Positions 25,913 through 36,202 are shown, counted from the stretch's first letter. The stretch: 64,000 nucleotides of DNA from Jutongia hominis (GCF_014384965.1 NZ_JACRSW010000030.1:1-64000), one strand, 5' to 3'. Notes: generated by a model from the sequence alone, not told the origin. Program-made: numbers and translations.

Positions 25913-26342
25913 AGCATCAAAAGCTCCTCATTTTCCAATGCAACAACTCGTCATTTTCTTCGCTACAAAGTATTAACCAAAAAAGCTTGTTCTATCCCTT
26001 TAAAGTGCAAAAAAAACGAAATGCGTAAAACTTTTCTTTTCCCAAATAACAAAAATAAATGCATCTTCCTAATTCACAAAAAACTATTTTCACACATAAC
26101 ATTTTCTCCTATAATATAATTATTATTTTGTTGTATTTTCAAAGAAAAAGATATTGTACTTTCATAATCTTTTGAACGAAATTTTTCGAGATGGATTTTT
26201 AAACGATATAATCTTCAAGCACAAAGTGCGACAAGCGTGCAACGCTTGGATTTTAGAGTTATTATATCGGAAATCCAGCCGAAAAGATTCGTTTTGAGAA
26301 GATACCGAAAGTACATGAAACAACACTACGGAGGAACATATT
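25913..26342. other. Divergent intergenic region with a hairpin element
   Basis: About 430 bp separating the leftward GerA gene from the rightward nuclease-like gene. The left half is A/T-rich and plain. The right half holds the inverted repeat listed separately. ATG 26343 is preceded by GGAGGAACATATT. Confidence 0.5.
26167..26302. repeat. Imperfect inverted repeat of about 135 bp
   Basis: The left arm 26167-26212 (…GAACGAAATTTTTCG…GATATAAT) pairs with the right arm 26261-26302 (ATTATATCGGAAATCC…GAAAAGATTCG). An inner stem is formed by CAAGC against GCTTG, with AAGCGTGCAACGCTT in the loop. It is unrelated in sequence to the four large palindromes but similar in form. Confidence 0.6.
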
Positions 26343-27095
26343 ATGAGTGTGAGTGCATACGATGAGAAACTTTTTGATGCAGCCTGCGAAGATATCATAG
26401 AAAAAGAACATGCCAAAAACGGTATTGGCACGTTACAGGAAAAAACAATGCATGCTGTACTCAAGCGTTTTTATGAACCGGATCACACTCATCAGGAAAT
26501 ACGGATCAATGGATATGTTGCGGACATTTTCCGCGATAATGAAATCATTGAAATACAGACCGGAAGTTTTAATGCAATGCGAAAAAAATTAGATACGTTT
26601 CTGGAAGAATATCCGGTAACAATCGTGTATCCGATCATTCATACCAAATGGCTGTACTGGATCAATGAAAATACCGGAGAGATCAGTAAGAAAAGAAAAT
26701 CCCCAAAAACAGGAAGACCTTTTGATGCATTTTACGAATTGTACAAGATCAAATCCTATCTGACAAATTCAAATCTACAGATTTGTCTAACGTTTGTCGA
26801 TGCAAAGGAATATCGTCTGCTTAATGGCTGGAGTTCTGATAAAAAGAAAGGTTCGACACGTTATGACCGCATCCCGGTCCGTCTTGTCGACGAGATCCTC
26901 TTAGCAAGGAAGGAGGATTACCTATGCCTGATCCCGGAAGGACTGCCGGAAGTTTTCACGGCAAAAGAGTTTGCCAAGAAAGCTAAGATCAAACTTCGCT
27001 ATGCCCAGATAGGAATCAACATCCTAAGAGAAATCGGTGTAATTAAAAAAAACGGCACAAAGGGACGTGCCTACCTATACAGCATTACAAAATAA
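26343..27095 (+). CDS. PD-(D/E)XK nuclease-like protein with C-terminal winged helix
   Basis: The 250-aa protein has residues fitting a PD-(D/E)XK nuclease core: Glu33 (LQEKTMHAVLKRF), Asp61 (GYVADIF) and Glu70-x-Gln72 (IIEIQTGSF), the E-x-Q variant also seen in Rpn-like and Holliday-resolvase-like proteins. The C-terminal 50 residues (FTAKEFAKKAKIKLRYAQIG…LREIGVIKK) look like a winged-helix DNA-binding unit. It probably acts on DNA, but no known system gene lies beside it. Sequence-based function is uncertain; a conserved hypothetical family is likely. Confidence 0.65.
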   Translation: MSVSAYDEKLFDAACEDIIEKEHAKNGIGTLQEKTMHAVLKRFYEPDHTHQEIRINGYVADIFRDNEIIEIQTGSFNAMRKKLDTFLEEYPVTIVYPIIHTKWLYWINENTGEISKKRKSPKTGRPFDAFYELYKIKSYLTNSNLQICLTFVDAKEYRLLNGWSSDKKKGSTRYDRIPVRLVDEILLARKEDYLCLIPEGLPEVFTAKEFAKKAKIKLRYAQIGINILREIGVIKKNGTKGRAYLYSITK

Positions 27096-27155
27096 AAGTG
27101 ATAACAACACAAACACAGGCAGTACCGATGTACTGCCTGAATATAAATATTACCG

Positions 27156-28388
27156 TTATTCTTTTTCTTCCGGTTCTGCCTTTCTTTTGCGGAACCATTC
27201 AAAAGGTTTTGCAAAAAAACTTGCCACTTTATATCGCTTTGTATTCATGATCTCATAATTTTTATCTTTCAGTTCCTGAATACGTGCATTCAACTTCTCA
27301 ATTCTGCGATCCTTCGATTCAATCTTCTCTGTCTTGGCAGCAAGCTTGGCATTCAGCTCTTTTTTCTGTGCATTTGCCTTCTCGACGTTCAAGCGACGCA
27401 CCATACTTTTCTGGACCAGAAAATCTCCCGGCGCCCACTCAAGCATATTATGCATATCCGTGTACATCCAACTGTCAAAGAAAAAATCTTCCGTGCATTT
27501 TGTCAGACCAAATTCCTCAAAGCCCTCTTTTACAAGTTTTTCATATAATATCTGATACGATGCAAAATTTGTCTGAATGTTTAATGCATGATAAAAACCA
27601 CTGATCGCTCTGTTTAAAAAACTTCTCCTGACCAACTCATAATCCGGCTGCTTTTCTAACAATTCCTTTGTCTTGCAATAGGAATCATACGCACAAAAAA
27701 CAGTATCAGACGCTTTCCCCGATAAACTCTGCTCATTATTGACACGATAGGAGATCAATACATCCGTCACATAAGAAATGCGTTTTGCAAAGTAAAATGC
27801 ACTCAATGTAAAGAATGTATCATTCGCCTGACGGATCTCCTGAAATTCCAAATGATTTTCTATAATAAAGCTTCGTAGAAACATCTTATTCCATGGTACA
27901 TTAGTTGCCAGATTAAAAATATGATCCGGAATATCAGTCTTTTGAAAGACTTCTTTTTCCGGCAGGTAATCCAAACGCAGATAAGCATCGGATGAGAAAT
28001 ATTTTCCTGTCTGGTTATCATATCTTCTGGCAGCACAAATACAGATGTCTGCCTGTGTCTTTTCTGCCTGTAGATACATGGTTTCTAATGCATTCTCCAA
28101 AAAGAGGTCATCCGAATCCCAAAAAACAACATACTTGCCTTTTGCATATTGCATTCCATGATTTCTGGCTGCTCCGGCATTTTTATTTTCCTGCTCTACT
28201 AACTGAATACGTTCATCTTTTTTCTGATATTCTTTTACAATCTCACGGGAATTGTCTTTTGAACCATCATCCACACAAATAATCTGTATATCCCGTAATG
28301 TCTGGTTCGTTACATCATCTAATGTCCGGGATAAATATTCTGCCGCATTATATACCGGCATAATCACCGACACCTTAATATCTTTCAT
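27156..28388 (-). CDS. Family 2 glycosyltransferase with C-terminal coiled coil
   Basis: Start set at 28388 (GGAGG 5 bases upstream). The 410-aa product has a GT-A domain (KVSVIMPVYNAAEYL, IICVDDGSKDNS, GAARNHGMQYAKG, FWDSDDLF as the DxD-type metal site). Near residue 350 a Lys/Glu/Asn coiled coil follows, with a basic tail (NTKRYKVASFFAKPFEWFRK). It transfers a sugar from a nucleotide donor in the cytoplasm, probably to a lipid-linked surface glycan. Last gene of the leftward polysaccharide cluster. Sugar specificity unknown. Confidence 0.88.
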   Translation of the reverse strand: MKDIKVSVIMPVYNAAEYLSRTLDDVTNQTLRDIQIICVDDGSKDNSREIVKEYQKKDERIQLVEQENKNAGAARNHGMQYAKGKYVVFWDSDDLFLENALETMYLQAEKTQADICICAARRYDNQTGKYFSSDAYLRLDYLPEKEVFQKTDIPDHIFNLATNVPWNKMFLRSFIIENHLEFQEIRQANDTFFTLSAFYFAKRISYVTDVLISYRVNNEQSLSGKASDTVFCAYDSYCKTKELLEKQPDYELVRRSFLNRAISGFYHALNIQTNFASYQILYEKLVKEGFEEFGLTKCTEDFFFDSWMYTDMHNMLEWAPGDFLVQKSMVRRLNVEKANAQKKELNAKLAAKTEKIESKDRRIEKLNARIQELKDKNYEIMNTKRYKVASFFAKPFEWFRKRKAEPEEKE

Positions 28389-28547
28389 CTTTTCCTCCAT
28401 GCTATTATGCACTACCCCTGATACAATAAAAAAACAATTGCTTCCTCATTGTACTTGTGCCCTCTTATTCTGTTAAACTTTATATTGCTATTATATTTTC
28501 TGATCTTTAAAATTCATATTGCACTCTTCTAAAATACAGCTTCCTGA

Positions 28548-29531
28548 TCACTTTGCATCAGGATATACTTCCTGAAATGACTGATTCATGATCTTTTCAA
28601 ACTTTGCAAATTCTTTTTTATTATAAAAATACTCTTTTGGCTTGTTTGCAATCCCTAATGCCGCAAACCATTCTTTTTTCAACTTATCAAAAAGAACCTC
28701 TTTCTTTGCACCTGTCAGAGTATCCAGATTCCATAAGCTAAAATGAAGCCCATAATTAATATAGTCCTGCTCAAGCTCCTTGTAAAGTCCAAATTTCACC
28801 AGATTATCTTTCAGAGCTGTTAAAGCATTGTAAAAACACTGCCATGATTTCTCTCTGGTATTTGATAAAGAATTCGGATTATTTCTTCTCTGGTGGGCAA
28901 GCGGTTCATCTAAGATCGTAATTCTTTTTGCCAATACGATCGCTGAAAAAACAAACAGCAAGTCATTTGAGGTGCGCTGCTCTTGAAATTGTAATTCATG
29001 TTCTAATACAAATTCTCTTTTGAAAAGCTTGTCCCATGCCCAGCCTACAAATACTTTAAACACATTATCCGTAAAGGTTCTATGTGTCATCGGACGATAC
29101 GGAGGCAATGCTTTTTCACGTAATGTCCAGCTTACTTTTACGATCTTATCTAAGTCTTCCCTGTATTGATCGGAACGAAAGACGATCAGATCTGCATCTT
29201 CCTTTTTTGCCTGTGCATAAGACTTCTCAAGCATATCCAATGAAAAGAAATCATCGGAATCCAAAAAAGAAAGATATTCACCGGTTGCGATTGAAAGTCC
29301 GTTGTTACGGGCTGCTCCGGCTCCGGCATTCTGCTGACAGATCACTTTTACTCTGTCATCTTCTTTTTCATATTCTTTCAAGATTGAAAGAGATGCATCT
29401 GTTGAACCATCATCTACACAAATGATCTCAATATCTTTCAATGTCTGATTCACAATACTGTCCATACATTGTTTTAAATATTTCTCTACATTATAAACCG
29501 GCAGGATCACCGATACTTTTGGATGATTCAT
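28548..29531 (-). CDS. Family 2 glycosyltransferase
   Basis: Start at 29531 (AGGTG 4 bases upstream). The 327-aa enzyme shows KVSVILPVYNVEKYL, IICVDDGSTDASL, GAGAARNNGLSIATG and FLDSDDFF. It is a paralogue of the flanking GT2 enzymes but lacks their coiled-coil tail. Expected to add one sugar to the growing surface glycan in the cytoplasm. Confidence 0.88.
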   Translation of the reverse strand: MNHPKVSVILPVYNVEKYLKQCMDSIVNQTLKDIEIICVDDGSTDASLSILKEYEKEDDRVKVICQQNAGAGAARNNGLSIATGEYLSFLDSDDFFSLDMLEKSYAQAKKEDADLIVFRSDQYREDLDKIVKVSWTLREKALPPYRPMTHRTFTDNVFKVFVGWAWDKLFKREFVLEHELQFQEQRTSNDLLFVFSAIVLAKRITILDEPLAHQRRNNPNSLSNTREKSWQCFYNALTALKDNLVKFGLYKELEQDYINYGLHFSLWNLDTLTGAKKEVLFDKLKKEWFAALGIANKPKEYFYNKKEFAKFEKIMNQSFQEVYPDAK

Positions 29532-29611
29532 ATGACACCTCATTTCTTATTTTACAATCTATAACCCTGATCTTCTACTGGGATTTCTCCCGGTCTGTTA
29601 TCTGAAAAATC

Positions 29612-30757
29612 TTACTTTGACCCTTTGATCCATTCCTTAAGCTTGCGTGGAATGAACAAAAGAATGCGTCCGATACGGTATGATTTTGAACTTTTGATCA
29701 TCGCAAGTTCATTCGAAAGTTTCTGGTTCTTTCTTTCTAACTGCATGATCTTCTTGTTGAGTTTTCTTTCGGTTACGCTGGCAACAACCCATACTTTATA
29801 AAATGTATCCGGTTCTGCTGCCACTACCTGGATCTTCTTCCATGCTGCTACCGAAAATACAGACGGATCTAATTCTTTCTTCTCTAAGCCGCGCTTAAAT
29901 TCTGCACTGAATCGTTCCACAAACTCATGACGATATTCCATCCCGATACGACGGATCGTACCGATATAGTTATTGTATTTCTTATACCAGTACATTCCCT
30001 TAAAGCGTTCCCAAAGCTCAGGATGTTCCATAAGAATATCACGGATATGATCGTATTCGATATTCATGCAATATACTTTTTCTCTGTTATGAACCGATGA
30101 GTTCGGATTATCTCTACGATTCATATAATATGGCTTGTCTACGATCATTGCTCTTGTCGCAAAGATAAATGTCTGGAACCAGAATCCGTTATCCTGGAAA
30201 GAAGCTCCCGGTGTCTCATTGTGACGGATATGATGCTTCTCGATAAATTCTTTTTTGTAAATACCGCTCCAGGTATTCATAATATAGCGGATTGCTTCTG
30301 TATCCTCGCTCGGGTTAAAAACTTTATTATAATCTTCCGGATTTTTAGACAAACGGTTATAAACCATGTTCATATCATCTTCATCCGTTCTTTTGAAACG
30401 ATAAAAATCTGCTTTTACAAAATCGAGATCGTTATCCTTAGCGATCTGATACAATGATTCATACATATCAAGCTTAACAAAATCATCCGGCTCAACGATA
30501 CCGATATATTCACCGGTTGCTTTCTCAAGACCGATATTCATGGCGATACCATAACCACCATTCTCTTTGTCTACTAATACGATCCTGTCATCTTTTTGCG
30601 CATAGCTTTTTAAAATTTCCAAAGAACCATCTGTAGAACCATCGTTGATACAGATGATCTCTATATCCTTCAATGTCTGATGTATCACACTTTCCATACA
30701 TTCTACCAGATACATCTCTACATTATATGTCGGGATAATTATTGATACTTTAGCCAT
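29612..30757 (-). CDS. Family 2 glycosyltransferase with C-terminal basic tail
   Basis: The start is at 30757 with AAGGAG upstream; the longer frame would overlap the end of glf. The 381-aa enzyme carries KVSIIIPTYNVEMYL, IICINDGSTDGSL and GIVEPDDFVKLDMYE. A coiled coil ends in IKSSKSYRIGRILLFIPRKL, a tail very like that of the GT8 enzyme in this cluster. It follows glf by 34 bp, so a galactofuranosyltransferase role is possible but unproven. Confidence 0.88.
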   Translation of the reverse strand: MAKVSIIIPTYNVEMYLVECMESVIHQTLKDIEIICINDGSTDGSLEILKSYAQKDDRIVLVDKENGGYGIAMNIGLEKATGEYIGIVEPDDFVKLDMYESLYQIAKDNDLDFVKADFYRFKRTDEDDMNMVYNRLSKNPEDYNKVFNPSEDTEAIRYIMNTWSGIYKKEFIEKHHIRHNETPGASFQDNGFWFQTFIFATRAMIVDKPYYMNRRDNPNSSVHNREKVYCMNIEYDHIRDILMEHPELWERFKGMYWYKKYNNYIGTIRRIGMEYRHEFVERFSAEFKRGLEKKELDPSVFSVAAWKKIQVVAAEPDTFYKVWVVASVTERKLNKKIMQLERKNQKLSNELAMIKSSKSYRIGRILLFIPRKLKEWIKGSK

Positions 30758-30791
30758 TTTCCACTCCTTCACCAAATGCTGTTCTTTTTGT

Positions 30792-31895
30792 TTACTCTGC
30801 TTTTTGTGCTGCTGCAGCCTGTAATGCAGCCTCAATTACTTTATCCATATCATAATAACGATATTCGCCAAGACGACCTCCAAAGATCACATTTTCCTCT
30901 TTTGCCGCCAGCTCACGATATCCGTTTGCTAACTCTTCATTCTTTTTATCATTGACCGGATAATATGGTTCGTCACCAAGCTTCCATTCGCTCGGATACT
31001 CTTTCGAGATCACCGTTGTCGGCTGTGTGCCAAACTCAAAATGCTTATGCTCGATAATACGTGTATAAGGCACTTCTCTTTCTGTATAATTAACAACGGC
31101 ATTTCCCTGATAATTGTCTGTATCCAGTCTTTCATGCTCAAAGCGTACAGAACGGTATTCCAAAACACCAAGCTTATAATCAAAATATTTATCCAACATT
31201 CCGGTATAAACCACTTTATCGGCAATATCCGGATTGGTTTTGCGATATTCAAAATAATCGGTATTTAATAAAACATCACAACCCTCTAACATCTTCTCAA
31301 CGATCGGTGTATAACCGCCGATCGGAATCCCCTGAAAACGATCATTGAAATAATTGTTATCATAGACAAAGCGAAGCGGCAGACGCTTGATGATAAAGCT
31401 TGGAAGATCTTTGCAATCTCTTCCCCACTGCTTTTCTGTATAGCCTTTGATCAGCTTTTGGTAAACATCCTGACCAACCAAAGACAAAGCCTGCTCTTCC
31501 AAATTCTGGGGCTCCTTGATATCCAGTTCTTTGATCTGCTTTGCAATGATATCTTTTGCTTCCTGTGGTGTCTTGATCCCCCACATCTTACTGAACGTAT
31601 TCATATTAAACGGAAGATTGTAAAGCTCATCCTTATATGATGCGACCGGAGAATTAATATAATTATTAAACTCCGCAAATGTGTTGATATAGTCCCATAC
31701 TTTTTTATTCGACGTATGGAAAATATGTGCACCATACTTATGAACATGAATATCATCTACTGTTTCACAATATATATTACCGGCAATATGGTCTCTCTTT
31801 TCTACTACGAGACATTTCTTACCTTCCTTTGTCATCTCATGTGCAAATACTGCGCCAAATAGTCCGGCGCCAACAATCAGATAATCGTAATGCAT
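30792..31895 (-). CDS. glf: UDP-galactopyranose mutase
   Basis: The 367-aa flavoprotein begins MHYDYLIVGAGLFGAVFAHE (FAD-binding Rossmann motif). It shows the family landmarks HIAGNIYCE, KYGAHIFHTSNKKVW, GYTEKQWGRDCKDLP, a late Y-T-R-I-I-E-H-K-H-F and GRLGEYRYYDMDKVI. It converts UDP-galactopyranose to UDP-galactofuranose with reduced FAD. This tells us that the surface polymer made here probably contains galactofuranose. Confidence 0.96.
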   Translation of the reverse strand: MHYDYLIVGAGLFGAVFAHEMTKEGKKCLVVEKRDHIAGNIYCETVDDIHVHKYGAHIFHTSNKKVWDYINTFAEFNNYINSPVASYKDELYNLPFNMNTFSKMWGIKTPQEAKDIIAKQIKELDIKEPQNLEEQALSLVGQDVYQKLIKGYTEKQWGRDCKDLPSFIIKRLPLRFVYDNNYFNDRFQGIPIGGYTPIVEKMLEGCDVLLNTDYFEYRKTNPDIADKVVYTGMLDKYFDYKLGVLEYRSVRFEHERLDTDNYQGNAVVNYTEREVPYTRIIEHKHFEFGTQPTTVISKEYPSEWKLGDEPYYPVNDKKNEELANGYRELAAKEENVIFGGRLGEYRYYDMDKVIEAALQAAAAQKAE

Positions 31896-32023
31896 TCTTT
31901 ACCTCCCCTTCGCATTCTTCCTATAACAAACGCTGTATGCGTTCTGCATCAAACAATAAATACTCTAGGCAATTATAATATTATACCATACACTCTGCTT
32001 CTTTTCAAATTTTGAAACATTTT

Positions 32024-32986
32024 CTAATGTGTGTCCTCTTCTTTTTCTGCCTTGTCATCATTTAAGACATTATGCACAATGTAGATCGGTCTGTCCTTGA
32101 TCTCGGCAAACAGAATCGAAATATATTCTCCGATAATGCCGATGATGATCAATGTGATCGCAAACATAAAGCAAAGTGCCACAATGATCGTAGAATATCC
32201 TCCCGGCGCACCATAGACAAACTTGTTGACGATCGTATAGATCATTAAGATCACTCCGCACAATGCGACAAAGATGCCGGAATAAATACCAAGCTTTAAC
32301 GGCAGATCCGAAAAGCTGCATAATGCATTGATCGAAAAATGCATCAACTTACGGATACTGTACTTGCTTTCTCCTGCTTCCCTGTCTCTTGCTTCAAATT
32401 CCAAAGTAGTCTTCTTAAATCCGACACTCTGTACATATCCGCGCAGATAACGTACTTTCTCTCTATAGTCTTGCCGAAGAACTTCGGCTACATTCTTACT
32501 GATCGCAAAAAAATCAGAAGAATTATTCTCAAACTTAACCGGTGACATCATATTCAGCACACGATAAAATGCTGCGGATGTGATCTTTTTGATCACCCCT
32601 GCACCTTCATTCTTTGTACGGATCATGGAGATCACTTCATAACCTTCTTCAAATTTCTCAATGATTGCCGGAATGCTTTCCGGTGGATGCTGCAGATCGG
32701 CATCCATACAAACGATCCCATCTCCACCTGCATGATCGATCCCTGCGATCATAGCTGCTTCATGACCAAAGTTTCTTGCAAAATTCACTACTTTTACTTT
32801 TTCATTTGCCTGTGCAAATTCCGTTAAGATTTCCATGCTTTTATCCTGACTTCCGTCATTGACAAAAACGATCTCATAATCCCATGCACATTTCTCTAAA
32901 ATTTCGGAAGTCACCTGATAAAAATGCCGTAAAGATAATTCTTCATTATAAACGGATACAACCGCAGAAATCTTCTTATCTTTCAT
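32024..32986 (-). CDS. GtrB-like polyprenyl-phosphate glycosyltransferase
   Basis: The 320-aa product has a GT2 domain (ISAVVSVYNEELSLRHF, IVFVNDGSQDKSMEIL, VCMDADLQHPPESIP) and two C-terminal membrane helices (about 232-300), the DPMS/GtrB plan. It should move a sugar from a UDP donor to undecaprenyl phosphate on the inner face. Its start overlaps the stop of the GtrA-like gene by one base (TAATG), so the two are translationally coupled. Together with YfhO upstream, a full lipid-linked sugar side-branching route is encoded. Confidence 0.92.
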   Translation of the reverse strand: MKDKKISAVVSVYNEELSLRHFYQVTSEILEKCAWDYEIVFVNDGSQDKSMEILTEFAQANEKVKVVNFARNFGHEAAMIAGIDHAGGDGIVCMDADLQHPPESIPAIIEKFEEGYEVISMIRTKNEGAGVIKKITSAAFYRVLNMMSPVKFENNSSDFFAISKNVAEVLRQDYREKVRYLRGYVQSVGFKKTTLEFEARDREAGESKYSIRKLMHFSINALCSFSDLPLKLGIYSGIFVALCGVILMIYTIVNKFVYGAPGGYSTIIVALCFMFAITLIIIGIIGEYISILFAEIKDRPIYIVHNVLNDDKAEKEEDTH

Positions 32987-33426
32987 TATTCTTTGTCCTC
33001 CTTATTGCCTGTAAAGACGAGAAACTTACTGATAAAGTAATTTCCGATCACCACAAGCACCTGTGTCTCTAATTTTCCTATCATTTTATCCTGACCGATC
33101 ACGCTGACAGCAAGCCAGACACCACCGACCTCTATAACCAGTGTCGCAATACGGGCACCGATGAATTTGCCCATTTCATACAAAAGTTCTTTGAAAGAAT
33201 TTGTCTTTGAATGAAACACAAACAGTTTATTAGTCACATAAGCAAACAGGATAGACAACACGATAGAGATCACATTGCTGATCGTAATTCCCAGATCACT
33301 GTTCCCTAATGATGTTCCATATGTCAAAACGGAAAAAACGACCAGATTTACTAATGTCGTACATCCACCGATAAACAAATACATAAATGCTTCGCTGCAT
33401 ATGATTTTTTTGATTTTTTGCCACAT
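32986..33426 (-). CDS. GtrA-like membrane protein
   Basis: This 146-aa protein has four membrane helices and the GtrA pattern YLFIGGCTTLVNLVVFSVL near its start and SFKELLYEMGKFIGARI in the middle. GtrA-family proteins are thought to flip undecaprenyl-phosphate sugars across the membrane. Coupled to the GtrB-like gene by a one-base overlap. Confidence 0.9.
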   Translation of the reverse strand: MWQKIKKIICSEAFMYLFIGGCTTLVNLVVFSVLTYGTSLGNSDLGITISNVISIVLSILFAYVTNKLFVFHSKTNSFKELLYEMGKFIGARIATLVIEVGGVWLAVSVIGQDKMIGKLETQVLVVIGNYFISKFLVFTGNKEDKE

Positions 33427-33473
33427 TCTCTTTTTCCTGCTCTTTCTTTTTTATCTGTACTGCTTCTTTATCA

Positions 33474-33610
33474 GAATCATTTTGTCCGGAAGACACTTCT
33501 TTTTCAGTATCTCTCCTCAGTAGATATTTCCTTTTTACAGGATCATTCTACCCGGAAGATGTTTCCTTTTCGTAGGATCATTCTATCTAGGAAATGTTTC
33601 CTTTTCGTAA
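33474..33610. repeat. About 35-bp imperfect tandem repeats between yfhO-like and gtrA-like genes
   Basis: GATCATTCTA(C/T)C occurs at 33541 and 33576 (35 bp apart) and a diverged form at 33474. Units contain (C/T)GGAA(G/A)ATGTTTCCTTTTCGT. It lies within the operon, so transcripts would carry it. Confidence 0.65.
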
Positions 33611-33625
33611 AGAAGCAGATATTTT

Positions 33626-36202
33626 CTAATTTTGTATTTCTTTGGTCTCTTCTTTTGCAAGATAAAAACGTTTCTTTGCTATATACTGCCAGCCAAAGAA
33701 TACAAGCAGACTGACGATCGTGATCGCAATTCCTTTTTTCTGTCCGGCAAGCCGGTAATGCATCGTGATCGTACTCTTACCCTTTGGCACATGAAATGCC
33801 ATCATGCCATTGACAACGGACTTTGTCTTTACACTCTTGCCATTGACACGGACGGTCCAATCGGGATCATACGGTACCGTTGTCATGCAAAGCCTTCTTT
33901 TATCAGAAGAAATCGTCGCCTTGACATTGCCGTCCGAGAACTCTTTTAGATTCCATGCACTATCCTGAAATGTTGCGATCATTTTTTCGAATACCGGCAT
34001 ATTCAATGTCTTGACAAGCACATGATGATCTGTCTTGCTGTCATGATCGTCCCGCAGTTCGATCGTCACCGTCTGTCCTTTCTTATAATCTCCAAGATAG
34101 ACTAAGTTACGATAGAAACGATTAAAATAGATCTGGCGGTACTCTCCGTCGATATACATTTTCTTATCAGGATGGCTGCAATCCATATACATATAAAATG
34201 GTCCGTCTGCTGTTGCTTTTGCGGTCCATACAAGCGATGTCTTTGTCTTTTTCATTGTAATCTGTGCATCCTGATACAACGTAACATCTTTTCCCATCAA
34301 AAGCTTGGCAGTCTTTCGGTGATTTTCAAAAACATTCGTCTTTGGTGTAAAATCTCTGGCTTTTTCCGATACCAGAAAACCAAGAGACAACGCATACGGA
34401 TTGTCATATGCATAATAATTCTTGGAATCTGTTTTTTTGCTTCGATAGGTCGAAGTCGAAAGTTTCTTGTCCGTCAATGTATAACGTACACCAAAAAGAG
34501 AATCCGAAAAAAGGATCGGCTCATTGTAAGTAAGCTCGGTCGGTGCAACCGCACCCTTGGTATATCCCATGCGTCTGCCAAGATCGGCAAGCTCGGTATT
34601 AAAAGTAGAGCTGTAATGCGTAATACCATGATAACCCAGAGACATACCTTCTGATGTCGGCGGAATGCCTCCCTCTCTCCAAAGTGTTAATTTGCTAAAT
34701 GTTTTTTCAAGTCTGTCACCTTTTTCAAGCTGTAAACTGTCGATCATATTACTTGTTTCTTTATAATAGTTCGAAACAGTCTTTGCGGATATCACATATG
34801 TTCCCAGCTGTTCTTTCATATTAAAGAAAAGCTCTCCTGAAAGTCCTGCAAAGACAAGAAGCAGACAGGCATAACGAGCCCAGACTTTCTTCGTATGCAA
34901 AAAGCCGTAATAGCAGATGCCATAAATGGCAAGAAGTAACACGATAGCTATAAGAGCAGTCTTTTTCGCTGATTGCCATTCCAGTACAAGCGTACCGGCG
35001 ATCAGGATCAGAACGGCAAGGCAAAAAGCGTATTTCTCACTGATCCCTTTTCTTTCTTTGCTGTCATTTTCATTCTGACCTATATATTCCAGACACTGTC
35101 CTGCGATCATGACGAAAAGGAAGCTTAGCAGGAACGAATAGCGGAAGAAATACGATCCGACGATTCTGACGCAGGATAACAGCACATCTGTCGTTGTCAG
35201 GCAGAAGCAGCCAATCCCTACCGCTAAGAAAAGCAGATGACCGATCCGTATACGCTTTGGAACCGCCTTATGGAGCAGTAACACCAGACACAGTACCAGT
35301 ACAACCCCCCCGGTATAGATAACCGGATTACTGCTGACATTTGTCTCGGAATAAATATAAAGTGTCGATAATACGGCTTTTAAACTTGTCCGTACTGCCG
35401 GAGCAAGCTGTTCTAAACTAAAGTTACTCTTTCCTTTCATCTGTGCAAGGATTGCCGGCAAAAAGAGCATTGCGCTTGTACCAAGACCGAGAAACATCGT
35501 AACTCCATAGGACAGGAAAGACCCCAGCTTTTCCTTCCATGCTCTCTTTTGCATTCCGAGTTCAAAAAGGAACATGATCACAGAGAATGCACATACCATG
35601 TACCCGGTATACCAGTTAAAAAGGATTGTTCCGGCTGCAGAGAACAAAAGAAGTGTCGGTTTCTTCTGATATAAAAGCTTATATACACCTAATGCAACAA
35701 GCGGAAGCATGATCACTCCATCCAAGAACATCATATTGCTTGCATAAGCAACGACATATTCCATCAAAGCATAGGATGTACTAAGCAACAGATAACTGAC
35801 CTTTTTCTTTTGAAAACGGATGCTCAGATACAGATACGACGTCAGTCCGCTCAATGCGATCTTTAATAAAAGTGCCAAAGTCACAAATTCTGTCAGATGA
35901 GACAGATCAAAGAAATAAACAAGCAGGTTGACCGGACTTGCCAGATAATACGCATACAGTGCGATCGTTGCACCGCCTAACGATTTTGAAAACGAATAGG
36001 CAATGCTGCTATTACCATGCATGACACTATGAAGCCATCCAAAATAATCAATATACTGGATTTCCAAATCCCATTTGATCCACGCTCTGTCTCCAAACGG
36101 TGTAATTCCCATACAGATACAGGCTGTCGTTGCGATCAGCAATGGCAAAAGAAATGCCACCGGATATAGGATCCGTCTTTTTTTGTTTGTCTCACTTATC
36201 AT
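33626..36202 (-). CDS. YfhO-family membrane glycosyltransferase
   Basis: The 858-aa protein has about 13 membrane helices (residues 1-450) and a large C-terminal extracytoplasmic domain with a final membrane helix, as in YfhO/BacA-type GT-C enzymes. Landmarks are GDRAWIKWDLEIQYIDYFGW in the first outer loop (with catalytic-type Asp), SFSKSLGGATIALYAYYLASP and DGVIMLPLVALG. The family uses undecaprenyl-phosphate sugars to decorate teichoic acids or other wall glycans on the outer surface. The neighbouring GtrA/GtrB-like pair would provide that donor. Confidence 0.9.
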   Translation of the reverse strand: MISETNKKRRILYPVAFLLPLLIATTACICMGITPFGDRAWIKWDLEIQYIDYFGWLHSVMHGNSSIAYSFSKSLGGATIALYAYYLASPVNLLVYFFDLSHLTEFVTLALLLKIALSGLTSYLYLSIRFQKKKVSYLLLSTSYALMEYVVAYASNMMFLDGVIMLPLVALGVYKLLYQKKPTLLLFSAAGTILFNWYTGYMVCAFSVIMFLFELGMQKRAWKEKLGSFLSYGVTMFLGLGTSAMLFLPAILAQMKGKSNFSLEQLAPAVRTSLKAVLSTLYIYSETNVSSNPVIYTGGVVLVLCLVLLLHKAVPKRIRIGHLLFLAVGIGCFCLTTTDVLLSCVRIVGSYFFRYSFLLSFLFVMIAGQCLEYIGQNENDSKERKGISEKYAFCLAVLILIAGTLVLEWQSAKKTALIAIVLLLAIYGICYYGFLHTKKVWARYACLLLVFAGLSGELFFNMKEQLGTYVISAKTVSNYYKETSNMIDSLQLEKGDRLEKTFSKLTLWREGGIPPTSEGMSLGYHGITHYSSTFNTELADLGRRMGYTKGAVAPTELTYNEPILFSDSLFGVRYTLTDKKLSTSTYRSKKTDSKNYYAYDNPYALSLGFLVSEKARDFTPKTNVFENHRKTAKLLMGKDVTLYQDAQITMKKTKTSLVWTAKATADGPFYMYMDCSHPDKKMYIDGEYRQIYFNRFYRNLVYLGDYKKGQTVTIELRDDHDSKTDHHVLVKTLNMPVFEKMIATFQDSAWNLKEFSDGNVKATISSDKRRLCMTTVPYDPDWTVRVNGKSVKTKSVVNGMMAFHVPKGKSTITMHYRLAGQKKGIAITIVSLLVFFGWQYIAKKRFYLAKEETKEIQN

